From Chloroflexota bacterium (GTDB lineage Bacteria; Chloroflexota; Anaerolineae; Anaerolineales; Villigracilaceae): a stretch of DNA of 42,105 bases. The position numbers and the translations under genes are program-made. This document shows positions 19,278 to 27,437 of the stretch, piece by piece. Within the stretch, counting starts at the first letter, position 1, and every line of letters starts with the position of its first letter. Below the pieces are notes generated by a model. The model was given only the letters and a program-made list of their open reading frames with translations, was not told the origin of the DNA and did not search any database. The DNA lies in contig JACRLC010000102.1 of assembly GCA_016235425.1 (NCBI GenBank), forward strand, positions 1-42,105. Direction: 5' to 3'.

Positions 19278-19313
19278 CCCCCTCTCCCCACGGGAGAGGG
19301 CCAGGGTGAGGGA
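19278..19313. repeat. CCCTCTCCC/GGGAGAGGG palindromic repeat, copy 1
   Basis: CCCTCTCCC followed closely by GGGAGAGGG and then CAGGGTGAGGG. The same element recurs at 37577, 38243 and 39272 inside the CRISPR locus. It is an interspersed palindrome of a type seen in many bacterial genomes. Confidence 0.8.
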
Positions 19314-19380
19314 TTACCAAGACTTTATCCGCCATTGGCGGTTGAAATAATCTTTTAAACAATGAGGTTTACACAAAAAT

Positions 19381-21024
19381 ATGAGTAGGAAAAACAAGTT
19401 AAGAATCATTCCCCTGGGCGGACTTGGGGAAGTTGGAAAAAACATGATGGCCTACGAATTCGGCGGCGACATCATCGTTGTTGACGCGGGCATTATGTTC
19501 CCAATGAACGACATGCTCGGCATTGATTACATCATCCCCGATTTCGAGTACCTGCTCGATAAAGCCAATCGTGTGCGCGCCATCATCATCACGCACGGAC
19601 ACGAAGATCACATCGGCGCGATCCAGCATGTGATCGATCAAATCCCTGCGCCCATTTATGCGACCCCGCTCACCCGCGGGCTGATCGAAGGCAAGCTGGC
19701 GCGCAACAATGCCCAGCACAAGGCGCAGATAAAAACCGTGCAGGCGGGGGAATCAAGCAAGTTTGGTGTGTTCACGGTGGAGTATTTCCACGTGAGCCAT
19801 TCCATCCCCGATGCAATGGGACTGGGCATTACCTCGCCTGCCGGACTTGTCGTCCACATGAGCGACTTCAAGTTCGATCACACACCCGTGGATGGCTGGC
19901 CGACGGATTTTGCGAAACTGGCAGAATTCTCCACGCGCGGTGTTGACCTGCTTCTCTCCGATTCGACCAATGCCGAACGCCCCGGCTGGACTCCGTCCGA
20001 GATGGTAATCGGCCCCGCGTTCGACAAGGTGTTTGCCGAAGCAAAGGGCCGCGTGATCGTGGCAACGTTTGCCTCGCTGATTTCCCGCGTGCAACAGATG
20101 GCCGATGCCGCCGCCAAACACGGACGCAAGATCGCGCTGGCCGGGCCTAGCATGGTGGACAACGTGAAGATTGCCCGCAAAATGGGCTATCTCGAAATCC
20201 CCGATGAAATGATCGTGCCGATTGACCAGGCGCTGAAAATGCAGGATCATAAAGTGGCGATCATGTGTACCGGCTCGCAGGGCGAACCTTCATCCATTGT
20301 CGGGCGGCTCTCTGCGGGGACAAACCGCCAGTTCGATTTGAAGGCTGGCGATACGATTGTGCTCTCATCCCACCCAATCCCCGGCAACGAAGAGACGATC
20401 AGCAAGACGATCAACCGTCTCCTGCGGCGCGGCGCGATCGTTATTCATGACGGCATTGCGCCGATCCACGTTTCCGGCCATGCCAGCCAGGAGGAGCAGA
20501 AATTACTGCTCAACCTCGTCAGGCCGAAACACTTCATGCCGATTCACGGCGAGCTTCGACAGCTTCGCCGCCACGCGGACCTTGCCAAAGAAGTCGGCAT
20601 CCCGGAGGAAAATGTCATCGTCGTCGAAAATGGACAGGTTGTTGAACTCGTCGGAAAGAAAATCCTGCTTGGCGAGCGCATCCCCGGCGACTACGTCTTC
20701 GTGGAAGGCGAATCCATTGGCGACATTGATCACGGCGTCATGCGCGAACGCGGACAGCTTGCCCGCAACGGCATCATGCTGATTGACATCAGCCTCGATA
20801 AATATTCGGGGCGCCTGCTCCACGAACCTGAGATCATCACACGCGGCTTCGTCTCACCGGAGGACGCCGAGCAACTGCTTCCCGAAGTCCGCAAACGTGT
20901 CATGGACATCATCCACGGCGGCGGACTGGACAACGAGAAGGACATCGTCAGCGCGGTGAAGAGTTACTTGCACCAGGAAACCAAACGCAGGCCAATGGTG
21001 TTTGTGACGATGAGCAAGGGGTAG
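19381..21024 (+). CDS. rnj: Ribonuclease J
   Basis: A 547-residue metallo-beta-lactamase/beta-CASP ribonuclease, full length for RNase J. Visible are IIPLGGLGEVGKNM at the N-terminus, the metal site THGHEDHIG (His72, His74, Asp76, His77), the beta-CASP stretch with TGSQGEP, SSHPIPGNE, the HVSGHAS motif, and the C-terminal region. RNase J has 5'-3' exonuclease and endonuclease activity in mRNA decay and RNA maturation. The start has only a weak GAGG upstream, and a long structured leader precedes it. The gene is convergent with pcm, only 4 nt separating the two stop codons. Confidence 0.96.
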   Translation: MSRKNKLRIIPLGGLGEVGKNMMAYEFGGDIIVVDAGIMFPMNDMLGIDYIIPDFEYLLDKANRVRAIIITHGHEDHIGAIQHVIDQIPAPIYATPLTRGLIEGKLARNNAQHKAQIKTVQAGESSKFGVFTVEYFHVSHSIPDAMGLGITSPAGLVVHMSDFKFDHTPVDGWPTDFAKLAEFSTRGVDLLLSDSTNAERPGWTPSEMVIGPAFDKVFAEAKGRVIVATFASLISRVQQMADAAAKHGRKIALAGPSMVDNVKIARKMGYLEIPDEMIVPIDQALKMQDHKVAIMCTGSQGEPSSIVGRLSAGTNRQFDLKAGDTIVLSSHPIPGNEETISKTINRLLRRGAIVIHDGIAPIHVSGHASQEEQKLLLNLVRPKHFMPIHGELRQLRRHADLAKEVGIPEENVIVVENGQVVELVGKKILLGERIPGDYVFVEGESIGDIDHGVMRERGQLARNGIMLIDISLDKYSGRLLHEPEIITRGFVSPEDAEQLLPEVRKRVMDIIHGGGLDNEKDIVSAVKSYLHQETKRRPMVFVTMSKG

Positions 21025-21028
21025 GGGA

Positions 21029-21655
21029 TCACCACCCCTCTTTCCCGCGCAACGGCACAAATGCAACCCCGAGTTCCCGCCTGTAATCAAATTCATTTCC
21101 ATTGCGCGTCCACACTTCCAAATCCTGATATCCCCGCACGCCGACGGGTATCACCAACAGTCCGCCGTCTTTCAATTGCTCCAGCAAAGGCTGCGGCGTA
21201 TCGGGCGCGGCGGCAGTCACGATGATCCCGTCAAACGGCGCGGCTTCCGGCCAGCCCAGCGAGCCATCCCCCGCGCGGCAATGAACGTTTTCATAACCAG
21301 CCAGCACCTTTTCAGCGCGCGCGGCCAATTCAGGCACAAGCTCAATCGTATAAACTTCCTTCGCCAGTTGAGACAAAATTGCCGCCTGATACCCCGACCC
21401 CGTCCCCACTTCCAACACACGCTCCTCCCCGCTCAACTTCAACAAGTTCGTCATGAACGCCACGATGAACGGTTGTGAGATCGTTTGTCCAAAACCGATC
21501 GGCAGAGGGCCGTCGCTGTACGCCAGGTGACGCTCCCCTTCCGGCACAAACAAATGGCGCGGCACAGTTTCAAACGCGGCCAGCAAACGCGGCTCGCACA
21601 AACCCCGCCGCATGATTTGCATCTTCACCATTTTTTGGCGTTCTTCTTCAAACAT
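21029..21655 (-). CDS. pcm: Protein-L-isoaspartate O-methyltransferase
   Basis: A 208-residue SAM-dependent methyltransferase of the PCMT family, usual length. It shows MRRGLCEPRLLAAFETVPRH, the substrate-binding stretch YSDGPLPIGFGQTISQPF, and SAM motif I VLEVGTGSGYQAAIL. It repairs isoaspartyl residues in ageing proteins. Its start lies inside the end of mutY (stop at 21648), an 8-nt overlap that suggests coupled expression. Confidence 0.95.
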   Translation of the reverse strand: MFEEERQKMVKMQIMRRGLCEPRLLAAFETVPRHLFVPEGERHLAYSDGPLPIGFGQTISQPFIVAFMTNLLKLSGEERVLEVGTGSGYQAAILSQLAKEVYTIELVPELAARAEKVLAGYENVHCRAGDGSLGWPEAAPFDGIIVTAAAPDTPQPLLEQLKDGGLLVIPVGVRGYQDLEVWTRNGNEFDYRRELGVAFVPLRGKEGW

Positions 21656-22700
21656 CGTTCAACATTCTTGCAATCTGACGGTCAATCTTTCCCATCGGAT
21701 AATCTTCCAACTCGGCGATCCTCACCCATTTTAAATCTTTTTCCTTGGGGATTGAAGGAGACTCACAGTGAAAAGCATGTACCGTTATTTTGAAATGAGT
21801 GTACGTATGTTGGACGACACCCAGCGCTTCTTTCTTCTGGACCTTTAGCCCGTATCCCGTTTTCAAGGCATTGACCAGCCCCCTGGCCGGGTCACCGTCA
21901 ACCCGCCCGTTCGGGAATTCCCACATCCCGCCAAGCAGTCCCTTCGATGGGCGTTTTGCAAGCAGCACGCAGGATAAATTATCGATTTGTCCCACGATCA
22001 CCCCCGCCGCGTGGACGTGATGTGGAATCTCCTTCTTCGGCTTCAACACGGGGCGCGCCTCCTGCGTCCCATTTTCGCGCGCTTTGCACATTTTCATCAA
22101 CGGGCAGATCAAGCAACGCGGATTTCTAGGCAGACAAATTGTCGCGCCCAAATCCATCAATGCCTGGTTGTAATCGCCGGCCTGTCCTTTGGGCAAATGT
22201 TCCGCCGCGAGACTCCACAATATTTTTTCGCCCGCGGGCGAATCGGCTGGTTCCGTCACATCGAACAGACGCGCGAACACACGGCGCAGGTTTCCGTCGA
22301 GAGTCGGCGCGTCCATGCCAAAAGCCATGGATGCGATTGCCCCGACGGTGTAGCGTCCAATTCCCGGCAGGGCGCGCAGGTTGTCCAAATTACGCGGCAG
22401 TTCACCGCTATATTTTTCGGCAACGATCCTTGCGGCTTTGTGCAGGTTGCGCGCGCGGCTGTAATAGCCAAGTCCCTCCCAGGCGTTCAACACATCATGC
22501 TCACTTGCTTTTGCCAGATCATTTATTGTGGGGAATAAGCGCATCCACCTCTCGAAATACGGGATGACTGTCTCCACCCTGGTTTGCTGTAACATAATCT
22601 CGGAAACCCACACCGCGTACGGATCGGGGTGATCGCGCCAGGGGAGAGTCCGTTTATTTTGGCGGTACCAGGTGAGGAGTCGGGAGGAGAGGCGGGGCAT
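21648..22700 (-). CDS. mutY: Adenine DNA glycosylase MutY
   Basis: A 350-residue base-excision repair enzyme that removes A mispaired with 8-oxoguanine. It shows the MLQQTRVETVIPYFERW helix, helix-hairpin-helix ALPGIGRYTVGAIASMAF, the catalytic Asp in LDGNLRRVFARLF, and the iron-sulfur ligands C-x6-C-x2-C-x5-C (CLPRNPRCLICPLMKMC). A C-terminal Nudix-like 8-oxoG recognition domain follows. No clear Shine-Dalgarno precedes the ATG. Directly upstream is an intergenic palindrome (22737-22791). Confidence 0.95.
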   Translation of the reverse strand: MPRLSSRLLTWYRQNKRTLPWRDHPDPYAVWVSEIMLQQTRVETVIPYFERWMRLFPTINDLAKASEHDVLNAWEGLGYYSRARNLHKAARIVAEKYSGELPRNLDNLRALPGIGRYTVGAIASMAFGMDAPTLDGNLRRVFARLFDVTEPADSPAGEKILWSLAAEHLPKGQAGDYNQALMDLGATICLPRNPRCLICPLMKMCKARENGTQEARPVLKPKKEIPHHVHAAGVIVGQIDNLSCVLLAKRPSKGLLGGMWEFPNGRVDGDPARGLVNALKTGYGLKVQKKEALGVVQHTYTHFKITVHAFHCESPSIPKEKDLKWVRIAELEDYPMGKIDRQIARMLNDV

Positions 22701-22736
22701 TTCAGTGGTCAGTTATCAGTAACTGATGTTGCACAC

Positions 22737-22791
22737 CGTCCCGAAGGTTTGAGCGGCTCAACAAGTTTTTTTCAAGGAAACCTTCGGGACG
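22737..22791. repeat. 14-bp perfect inverted repeat upstream of mutY
   Basis: CGTCCCGAAGGTTT (22737-22750) is the exact reverse complement of 22778-22791, with a 27-nt loop. It fills the gap between the GT-C-like gene and mutY. It is related in core (TCCCGAAGG) to the repeats at 18963 and 19011, and may terminate the upstream minus-strand gene or be a mobile palindrome. Confidence 0.7.
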
Positions 22792-22828
22792 TTCTGCGTA
22801 AGGTGAGTTGGTAGTCAGTGAACAGTTG

Positions 22829-25363
22829 TCATTTGCACAAATCAGTCAGAGGCGCGCTTTGGTAAATCGCGTCAGAGAAAACGACTACGCGGACATCGAG
22901 ATAGTCTTCACGTTGACAGGCCAGCAGGATGGCATCCGCGCCTTGCGGGAAATCGAGCACATCGCGCGTGGGGAAAATCGCATCGTAGTTATCATCATTT
23001 ATCAGCACAAAACCGATACGCGCATAATCGCGGACCGCGTATGCAGGCCACGGATTTGCCGAGACCATGCCGTCGTCGCGGCGGTAGAGACGCGGGTATA
23101 ACATGCGCCCATCGAGGAGAATTGCATCGGGCTGGGCAAGAAACACCTCTACTTCTGATGTTTCATATCCGCGTGAGATGACTTGTGCGGTTAATTCCTG
23201 TTGAGTGGACGTGTAACGCGGGGAGACAAGTCCCTTTGCAAACCAGGGGAGCGCGCCAACCAGGGCAAACGCGGCGAGAATTAATATGTCGCTGCGAGCC
23301 GCAAGCTGGCGAAGCAGTCTCCCGTTAAACGGATAAATCTCATCAAGGAATCTTTGCTCTTTAACCGGGGATTGCTTCGTCGGGAAGAACACCCTCCTCG
23401 GAATTCCGCCGCACTTTGGCGGAGCAATGACATCTTCATCTTTTGCCCCCAAAAGCAGTGCAAGCCCTCCGAGAATTTCCATCGCGCCGATCGCGGAATA
23501 AAAATAAACCACCCAATCCACCGGCAGGTTGTAGCGCCAACTGGAGAAACGGGAGATGCCATTTGCAAAGGCGTATCCCAAATTGAACGCCAGCGGAACA
23601 AGGCCCAGCCAACCCGCGCGATGCCGCGCCGCGCCAAGTCCTACCGCGATGATGGCGAGATAAAAAACGAGGAGCAAAAGGTTATACCACGCAAGAGGAG
23701 CAGGCCAACCGACCCAGTAAAGATTGACCGGCGCAAACAAGCCGTCATATCTTTCGATCAAAGGAAGCGCCAGCAGACCGCCAATTTCGGTATTCAGGAA
23801 ATGGCCTGTGATAAAACCCGCCACGTAACCGGGATTCTGCAAAGCGAAGTCCAACATGTGCCTGCCAAGACTTTCCGAATGTATGTCGAACTGGGTAAGA
23901 TCAAATGTCTCATTGAATGAATACTGGCTGAAAATGATCGCCATCTGGTTGGGGTCATCGAACGCGATTTTGCCTGTGACAGTGTAGTTGTGCGCGAGCC
24001 ACGGGGCAATGGTCAACGACATGGCGAGGGCGAAGGCTATGCCTGCGGCGATCCATTGTTTTGTTTGTCGTTTGTAGACGAACCATGCCAGAATGAAAAC
24101 TACTGGCAAAATCAAAAGCGACTGTGTGCGAAGTAAAAGCAACAGCCCAAATGAACCGCCCGCAATGAGCGTGGATTTCAAGTCACGTTTTTCGAGCCAC
24201 CAGATGACGATGAGACAAATGAAGGCAAGCCCCACGGCGGTGGGAAAATCGGTGGTGAAGACCTTGGAATTGGCGACGCGCGTATTCGATGAAATCCATA
24301 AGCCAAGATATTCGCGGAAAATGGCGAAGAGGGCAACGGTCACACCAGCGGCGGGAGTGTGCAGTTTCTTCGCGAGAAAATACAGAGCAACAGGAAACAA
24401 AGCCAGCACAAGAGTCTGCGCGGCGATGATGGCGATGTAATTTTGCCCGAAGAACGCGTGCAAGAATGCCAGGAACACGATGTACAACGGGCGCGGCGGG
24501 ATGCCTCCGAGATAGTCCGTGCCGATGAGCAGGCTTTGGGAGAGGTAATCGTAGAAGCCCGCGTCTGAATACGGGAGAGGCGTGTTTGCAGGCGGCGTGA
24601 TCGGCGCGTAGAAGCTGTTCTGCAAAACTTCCCAGGGAACACTCAGCCAGAGAATGGAAGCGGTGAGCCAGATGGCGAGGGGAAGGAATATGTTGAAGAG
24701 GCGGGAAGATTCGTGATTGGTAAATCGTAATTGGTTAAGCAGGGTGAAAAAGCCCAAAATGATGGCGAGGATAAAATGCCAGCCCAGAATCGCAACGCCG
24801 GGCTCACCCCAGTAAGCGGTGTCTTTGGTGATGCCGAGCTTGGTGAGGGAGACAAAGAGGAAGACGAGCAAAAGAGCAATAAACGCAAAACCGGCTGAGA
24901 CGTAAATCGGCTTGCGTTTGGTCAATTCCTGCGGGTGAAATCCGTTTTGAAGGATGAGCAGGAAGATTGCGGATTGAATCCCAAAGACGAGAAAGAACCA
25001 TAGCAGTGGACTCAGCCGTTCGTACACGGGCAGGAGTCTCTCAGGGTTGAGATAACGCAGGAGAAACAGGACCAGGCTTGAGGTCAGGGAAAGAAGCGTT
25101 GATGAGATAACGAGGGGTGTTCGGGGGAGTAAATCCAACGAAACGGTATCGTGCCGGGCGCGAAGTCCAAAAATAATACTGGCGACGAAGGCCAGCAGGA
25201 GAATCGCCAGCAGGGCAAAGCGTGCGAGCGAGAGGCCGCTTTCGGATGGGACCGAAAAAAGCATCCCCGCGAAGAGCAGAGACTCAAAGGCCGCGGCGAA
25301 GAAAAACCACGGCCATAAGCAAGCAAAGACTTCGGAAGTCTTTTTAGGAATCTGTGATGTCAT
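22829..25363 (-). CDS. GT-C-type integral membrane glycosyltransferase-like protein
   Basis: An 844-residue polytopic membrane protein with about a dozen hydrophobic segments. Early loop residues include SDAGFYDYLSQSLL followed by DYLGGIPPRPLYIVFLAFLH, typical of PMT/GT39-like GT-C enzymes that use lipid-phosphate sugars. A soluble C-terminal part (about 690-844) follows the last helices. Two oddities: the N-terminus (KKTSEVFA) is encoded by a palindrome also found in cas1, and residues about 645-665 (PPKCGGIPRRVFF) come from an interspersed repeat read in frame. Substrate and acceptor are unknown. Confidence 0.75.
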   Translation of the reverse strand: MTSQIPKKTSEVFACLWPWFFFAAAFESLLFAGMLFSVPSESGLSLARFALLAILLLAFVASIIFGLRARHDTVSLDLLPRTPLVISSTLLSLTSSLVLFLLRYLNPERLLPVYERLSPLLWFFLVFGIQSAIFLLILQNGFHPQELTKRKPIYVSAGFAFIALLLVFLFVSLTKLGITKDTAYWGEPGVAILGWHFILAIILGFFTLLNQLRFTNHESSRLFNIFLPLAIWLTASILWLSVPWEVLQNSFYAPITPPANTPLPYSDAGFYDYLSQSLLIGTDYLGGIPPRPLYIVFLAFLHAFFGQNYIAIIAAQTLVLALFPVALYFLAKKLHTPAAGVTVALFAIFREYLGLWISSNTRVANSKVFTTDFPTAVGLAFICLIVIWWLEKRDLKSTLIAGGSFGLLLLLRTQSLLILPVVFILAWFVYKRQTKQWIAAGIAFALAMSLTIAPWLAHNYTVTGKIAFDDPNQMAIIFSQYSFNETFDLTQFDIHSESLGRHMLDFALQNPGYVAGFITGHFLNTEIGGLLALPLIERYDGLFAPVNLYWVGWPAPLAWYNLLLLVFYLAIIAVGLGAARHRAGWLGLVPLAFNLGYAFANGISRFSSWRYNLPVDWVVYFYSAIGAMEILGGLALLLGAKDEDVIAPPKCGGIPRRVFFPTKQSPVKEQRFLDEIYPFNGRLLRQLAARSDILILAAFALVGALPWFAKGLVSPRYTSTQQELTAQVISRGYETSEVEVFLAQPDAILLDGRMLYPRLYRRDDGMVSANPWPAYAVRDYARIGFVLINDDNYDAIFPTRDVLDFPQGADAILLACQREDYLDVRVVVFSDAIYQSAPLTDLCK
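23368..23431. repeat. In-frame interspersed repeat in the GT-C-like gene
   Basis: The stretch runs from GATTGCTTCGTCGGGAAG to GGCGGAGCAATGAC. It resembles the common bacterial interspersed repeat built on CATTGCGAGGAGC and GAAGCAATCC, with a nested CCGCC/GGCGG hairpin. It is translated in frame between the last TM region and the soluble tail. Confidence 0.55.
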
Positions 25364-25396
25364 AGGCGCATGAGGAAGACTTCCGAGGTCTCATTA
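25325..25396. repeat. AGACTTCGGAAGTCT palindrome pair
   Basis: AAAGACTTC-G-GAAGTCTTT at 25325-25343 is a 9-bp palindrome inside the first codons of the GT-C-like gene. A second degenerate copy (GAAGACTTCCGAGGTCTC) lies just upstream of its ATG. The same family is found in frame in cas1 at 39722-39763. Confidence 0.7.
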
Positions 25397-25696
25397 GAAT
25401 TGAAACCCGCCGCGCGCAGGCACGACTTTATGCGAATAATTTTTAACGTAGCCAAACAGACGTTCCTGCAAAAGCACCCAATCGCTCGAGGCAAGGATGC
25501 GGCGCGCTTGCGACGCGTCGGCGGCGAGCAGGCCAACCTGGATTTGCGGGTATTCGCCGTAAATGGTGGCCCACGCTTCCGCAGGCTGCAAGCCCAGCCG
25601 TTGAACACCGGGGATAAACTCGCCGATGATGAACTCGAAATATTCCTGGTCGCGTTCGGCGGCGATATCCCAAGTCAACAACACTTTGACCGACAT
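25394..25696 (-). CDS. Conserved hypothetical protein, small alpha/beta
   Basis: A 100-residue protein (MSVKVLLTWDIAAERDQEYFEFIIGEFIPG...). The pattern of strands and helices fits a dimeric alpha/beta-barrel-like (ferredoxin-like) fold, but I do not recognise the family and assign no function. It begins 1 nt after the stop of the upstream MBL-fold gene, so the two are surely co-transcribed. A different reading frame at 25360-25608 looks like a shadow. Confidence 0.75.
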   Translation of the reverse strand: MSVKVLLTWDIAAERDQEYFEFIIGEFIPGVQRLGLQPAEAWATIYGEYPQIQVGLLAADASQARRILASSDWVLLQERLFGYVKNYSHKVVPARGGFQF

Positions 25697-25697
25697 G

Positions 25698-26351
25698 TCA
25701 GCTCTTTTGGTATTCCAGCACGATCACGTGCGTTTCATCGGGCAGGCTGGAGCGCGAAACCTTGAGTGAAGGTTGCGCATCCTGTTTGCTCAATCCCATT
25801 TCTTTTATAAATTTGTTCAGCGACTCAAGCGTGATTTTTGAATCGGCCGTCGCATAGTGCATGGGGATGACAAGATTCGGCTCGAGCAGGCTGATCACCT
25901 CCGCGGCTTTCGCGGCGTTGAGTCCGCCCCCGCCTCCCACCGGGACCAGGGCCACGTTGACCGTTCCCAGGGCTTCGATCTCCGCCTGAGAGGGGACCTG
26001 CTGAAGATCGCCAAGATGCGCGACCGTGATGCCGTCATAATCGAAAACGTAAAGCGTGTTGCGCGTTCCGTTGCCGGATTTCTTTTTTCCACTGCCGCCC
26101 TCGGTCTGGACGCCGGTAATAAAAACGTCGCCAATCTCGAATTCGCCGGGGCCATCAATGACGTGCGTTGTGCCTTTGACCGCGTCGGTATAATTATGTC
26201 CTGCCGCGTCGTGGCTGACGGTGACGATCTCAGCCTTGAGCTTGAGCGGTGAATAACCGGCTGTCGTGCTGTCGAATGGATCGGTCACCACGGTGGCGAA
26301 ATTGCGCTCCGTGAGCCGAAAACATGAATGTCCGTACCAGGTAATTTCCAT
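25698..26351 (-). CDS. MBL-fold metallo-hydrolase
   Basis: About 217 residues from ATG 26351, chosen over an earlier frame opening at 26375 because a GGAGG lies 10 nt upstream of 26351 and MEITWYGHSCF is the usual family start. It resembles the UPF0173/UlaG-like metallo-beta-lactamase group: WYGHSCFRL, VSHDAAGHNY (a divergent H-x-x-x-x-H motif), THVIDGPGEFE, HLGDL and VIPMHYAT. A metal-dependent hydrolase role is likely, substrate unknown. It is divergent from the CRISPR regulator at 26468. Confidence 0.88.
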   Translation of the reverse strand: MEITWYGHSCFRLTERNFATVVTDPFDSTTAGYSPLKLKAEIVTVSHDAAGHNYTDAVKGTTHVIDGPGEFEIGDVFITGVQTEGGSGKKKSGNGTRNTLYVFDYDGITVAHLGDLQQVPSQAEIEALGTVNVALVPVGGGGGLNAAKAAEVISLLEPNLVIPMHYATADSKITLESLNKFIKEMGLSKQDAQPSLKVSRSSLPDETHVIVLEYQKS

Positions 26352-26433
26352 AAAAATAGAGCCTCCGAGGGGCAATTATAACCGCAACTGGAAATAGTTC
26401 ACGAGCGAAGAATAATAATTCAAAATACAGAGG

Positions 26434-26461
26434 TTGTATTTATCCGTTCATCTTGTATAAT
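26434..26461 (+). promoter_or_regulatory. Promoter of the CARF-HTH gene, leaderless geometry
   Basis: TTGTAT (26434-26439), 16-bp spacer, perfect TATAAT (26456-26461), then 6 nt to the ATG at 26468. The predicted +1 coincides with the start codon. This is the first element of the CRISPR locus. Confidence 0.72.
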
Positions 26462-26467
26462 GATTTC

Positions 26468-27340
26468 ATGGGTTCAGTGATCCTTATGGCCACGCTAGGG
26501 AGTAAAGCGCAACTGATTACCCTTGCCTGTGATTGCCTAAACCAGCAGGGGATCCTGCCGGATGAAATCGTAGTCATCCACACCAGGAAAGGACGCCCCG
26601 AGACAGCCAGCGCACTGGAGCGATTAAGGGAAGATGCCAGAATGGATACATCCCCAAAAAACTATCGTTTCCTTGAACTCAGCCGACCGGATGACGCACT
26701 GCAAGATGTTACATCTCCCGAGGAGCTGGATATTGCATTTCGGACTTTCTACAGCGAGGTGCGTAGCGCCAAATTGGATGACAGAACTGTACACCTTCTC
26801 ATCGCCGGTGGACGCCGCACTCTGACTGTCTTTGGTATGGCTGTGGCGCAAATGCTATTCGATGATGACGACCATTTGTGGCATCTCGCTTCACACCCTG
26901 AGTTGGAGGCCTCGGGCGCGCTGCACGCCGGTCCCGGCGAATGGGCGCGGCTCATCCCAATTCCTGTCATTCCGTGGGGGCGATTATCACCTGTCTTCAA
27001 TATTCTGCAATCTGTTGAAGACCCGCTAACGGCGGCGGAACAACTCAGCAGTTTCCGGATGCAGGAACAATGGGACATGGCACGCATTTTTGTGTTGACG
27101 AAACTGAGCAGGGCGGAATATACTGTCGTTGAAAAGCTTGTACGAGAGGGATTGAACCAGAGTGACATCGCAGAAAGCCTGACCCTGTCTCTTCGCACGG
27201 TGGAACAGCACCTGCGTTCAGCATACAGGAAGGCTGCGGAGCATTGGGAATTGGATGATGTTAATCAAACACAACTTGTTCGACTTTTGAGTCTGTACTT
27301 CACAGCCAGCATCCCGGAAAATAGGGGAAAAACCGCATGA
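26468..27340 (+). CDS. CARF-like (Cas_NE0113-type) - LuxR-type HTH regulator
   Basis: A 290-residue two-domain protein. Residues 1-180 resemble the CRISPR-associated NE0113/Csx family, a CARF-related Rossmann fold: strand VILMATLGS, PDEIVVIHT, then HLLIAGGRRTLTVFGMAVAQML (109-130) and HLWHLASHPE. Residues about 212-265 form a LuxR/GerE-type HTH (LSRAEYTVVEKLVREGLNQSDIAESLTLSLRTVEQHLR). Relatives of the first domain bind or cleave cyclic oligoadenylates, so a cOA-responsive transcription regulator is inferred; some NE0113-like proteins may be ring nucleases. The frame can be extended to a TTG at 26453, but that overlaps the -10 box. Its stop codon overlaps the next promoter. Confidence 0.8.
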   Translation: MGSVILMATLGSKAQLITLACDCLNQQGILPDEIVVIHTRKGRPETASALERLREDARMDTSPKNYRFLELSRPDDALQDVTSPEELDIAFRTFYSEVRSAKLDDRTVHLLIAGGRRTLTVFGMAVAQMLFDDDDHLWHLASHPELEASGALHAGPGEWARLIPIPVIPWGRLSPVFNILQSVEDPLTAAEQLSSFRMQEQWDMARIFVLTKLSRAEYTVVEKLVREGLNQSDIAESLTLSLRTVEQHLRSAYRKAAEHWELDDVNQTQLVRLLSLYFTASIPENRGKTA

Positions 27341-27365
27341 CAAGATAATTTCTTCCACCTACAAT
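27337..27365 (+). promoter_or_regulatory. Promoter of the cas10-csm operon
   Basis: ATGACA (27337-27342, five of six to consensus), 17-bp spacer, TACAAT (27360-27365). The -35 overlaps the TGA stop of the regulator gene. The predicted start near 27372 leaves about 65 nt of leader. Confidence 0.65.
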
Positions 27366-27376
27366 CAAAATGCCCA

Positions 27377-27413
27377 CCTGAAAGGGGATGAGAGCGGGGA
27401 AACAGGTGAGGCT
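27377..27413. promoter_or_regulatory. Inverted repeat in the cas10 leader, possible operator
   Basis: CACCTG and CAGGTG face each other across about 22 nt of purine-rich sequence just after the predicted transcription start and before the cas10 Shine-Dalgarno. It could be an operator for the adjacent HTH protein or an RNA hairpin. Boundaries are approximate. Confidence 0.35.
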
Positions 27414-27437
27414 CAATGCAAGCAAAAAGGAGGTCGT

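Larger units (their letters stand above)
18935..19380. other. 446-nt gene-free region upstream of rnj
   Basis: No protein gene is supported here. The region holds two copies of AATCCCGAAGGGATG (18963-18977 and 19011-19025), an extended -10 promoter (19163-19170), a small hairpin (ACTGCC-ATTC-GGCAGT at 19193-19208), a terminator-like hairpin with a T-run (19241-19272), a palindromic CCCTCTCCC-type repeat (19278-19313) and a CCGCCATTGGCGG palindrome (19329-19341) before RNase J. Confidence 0.65.
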
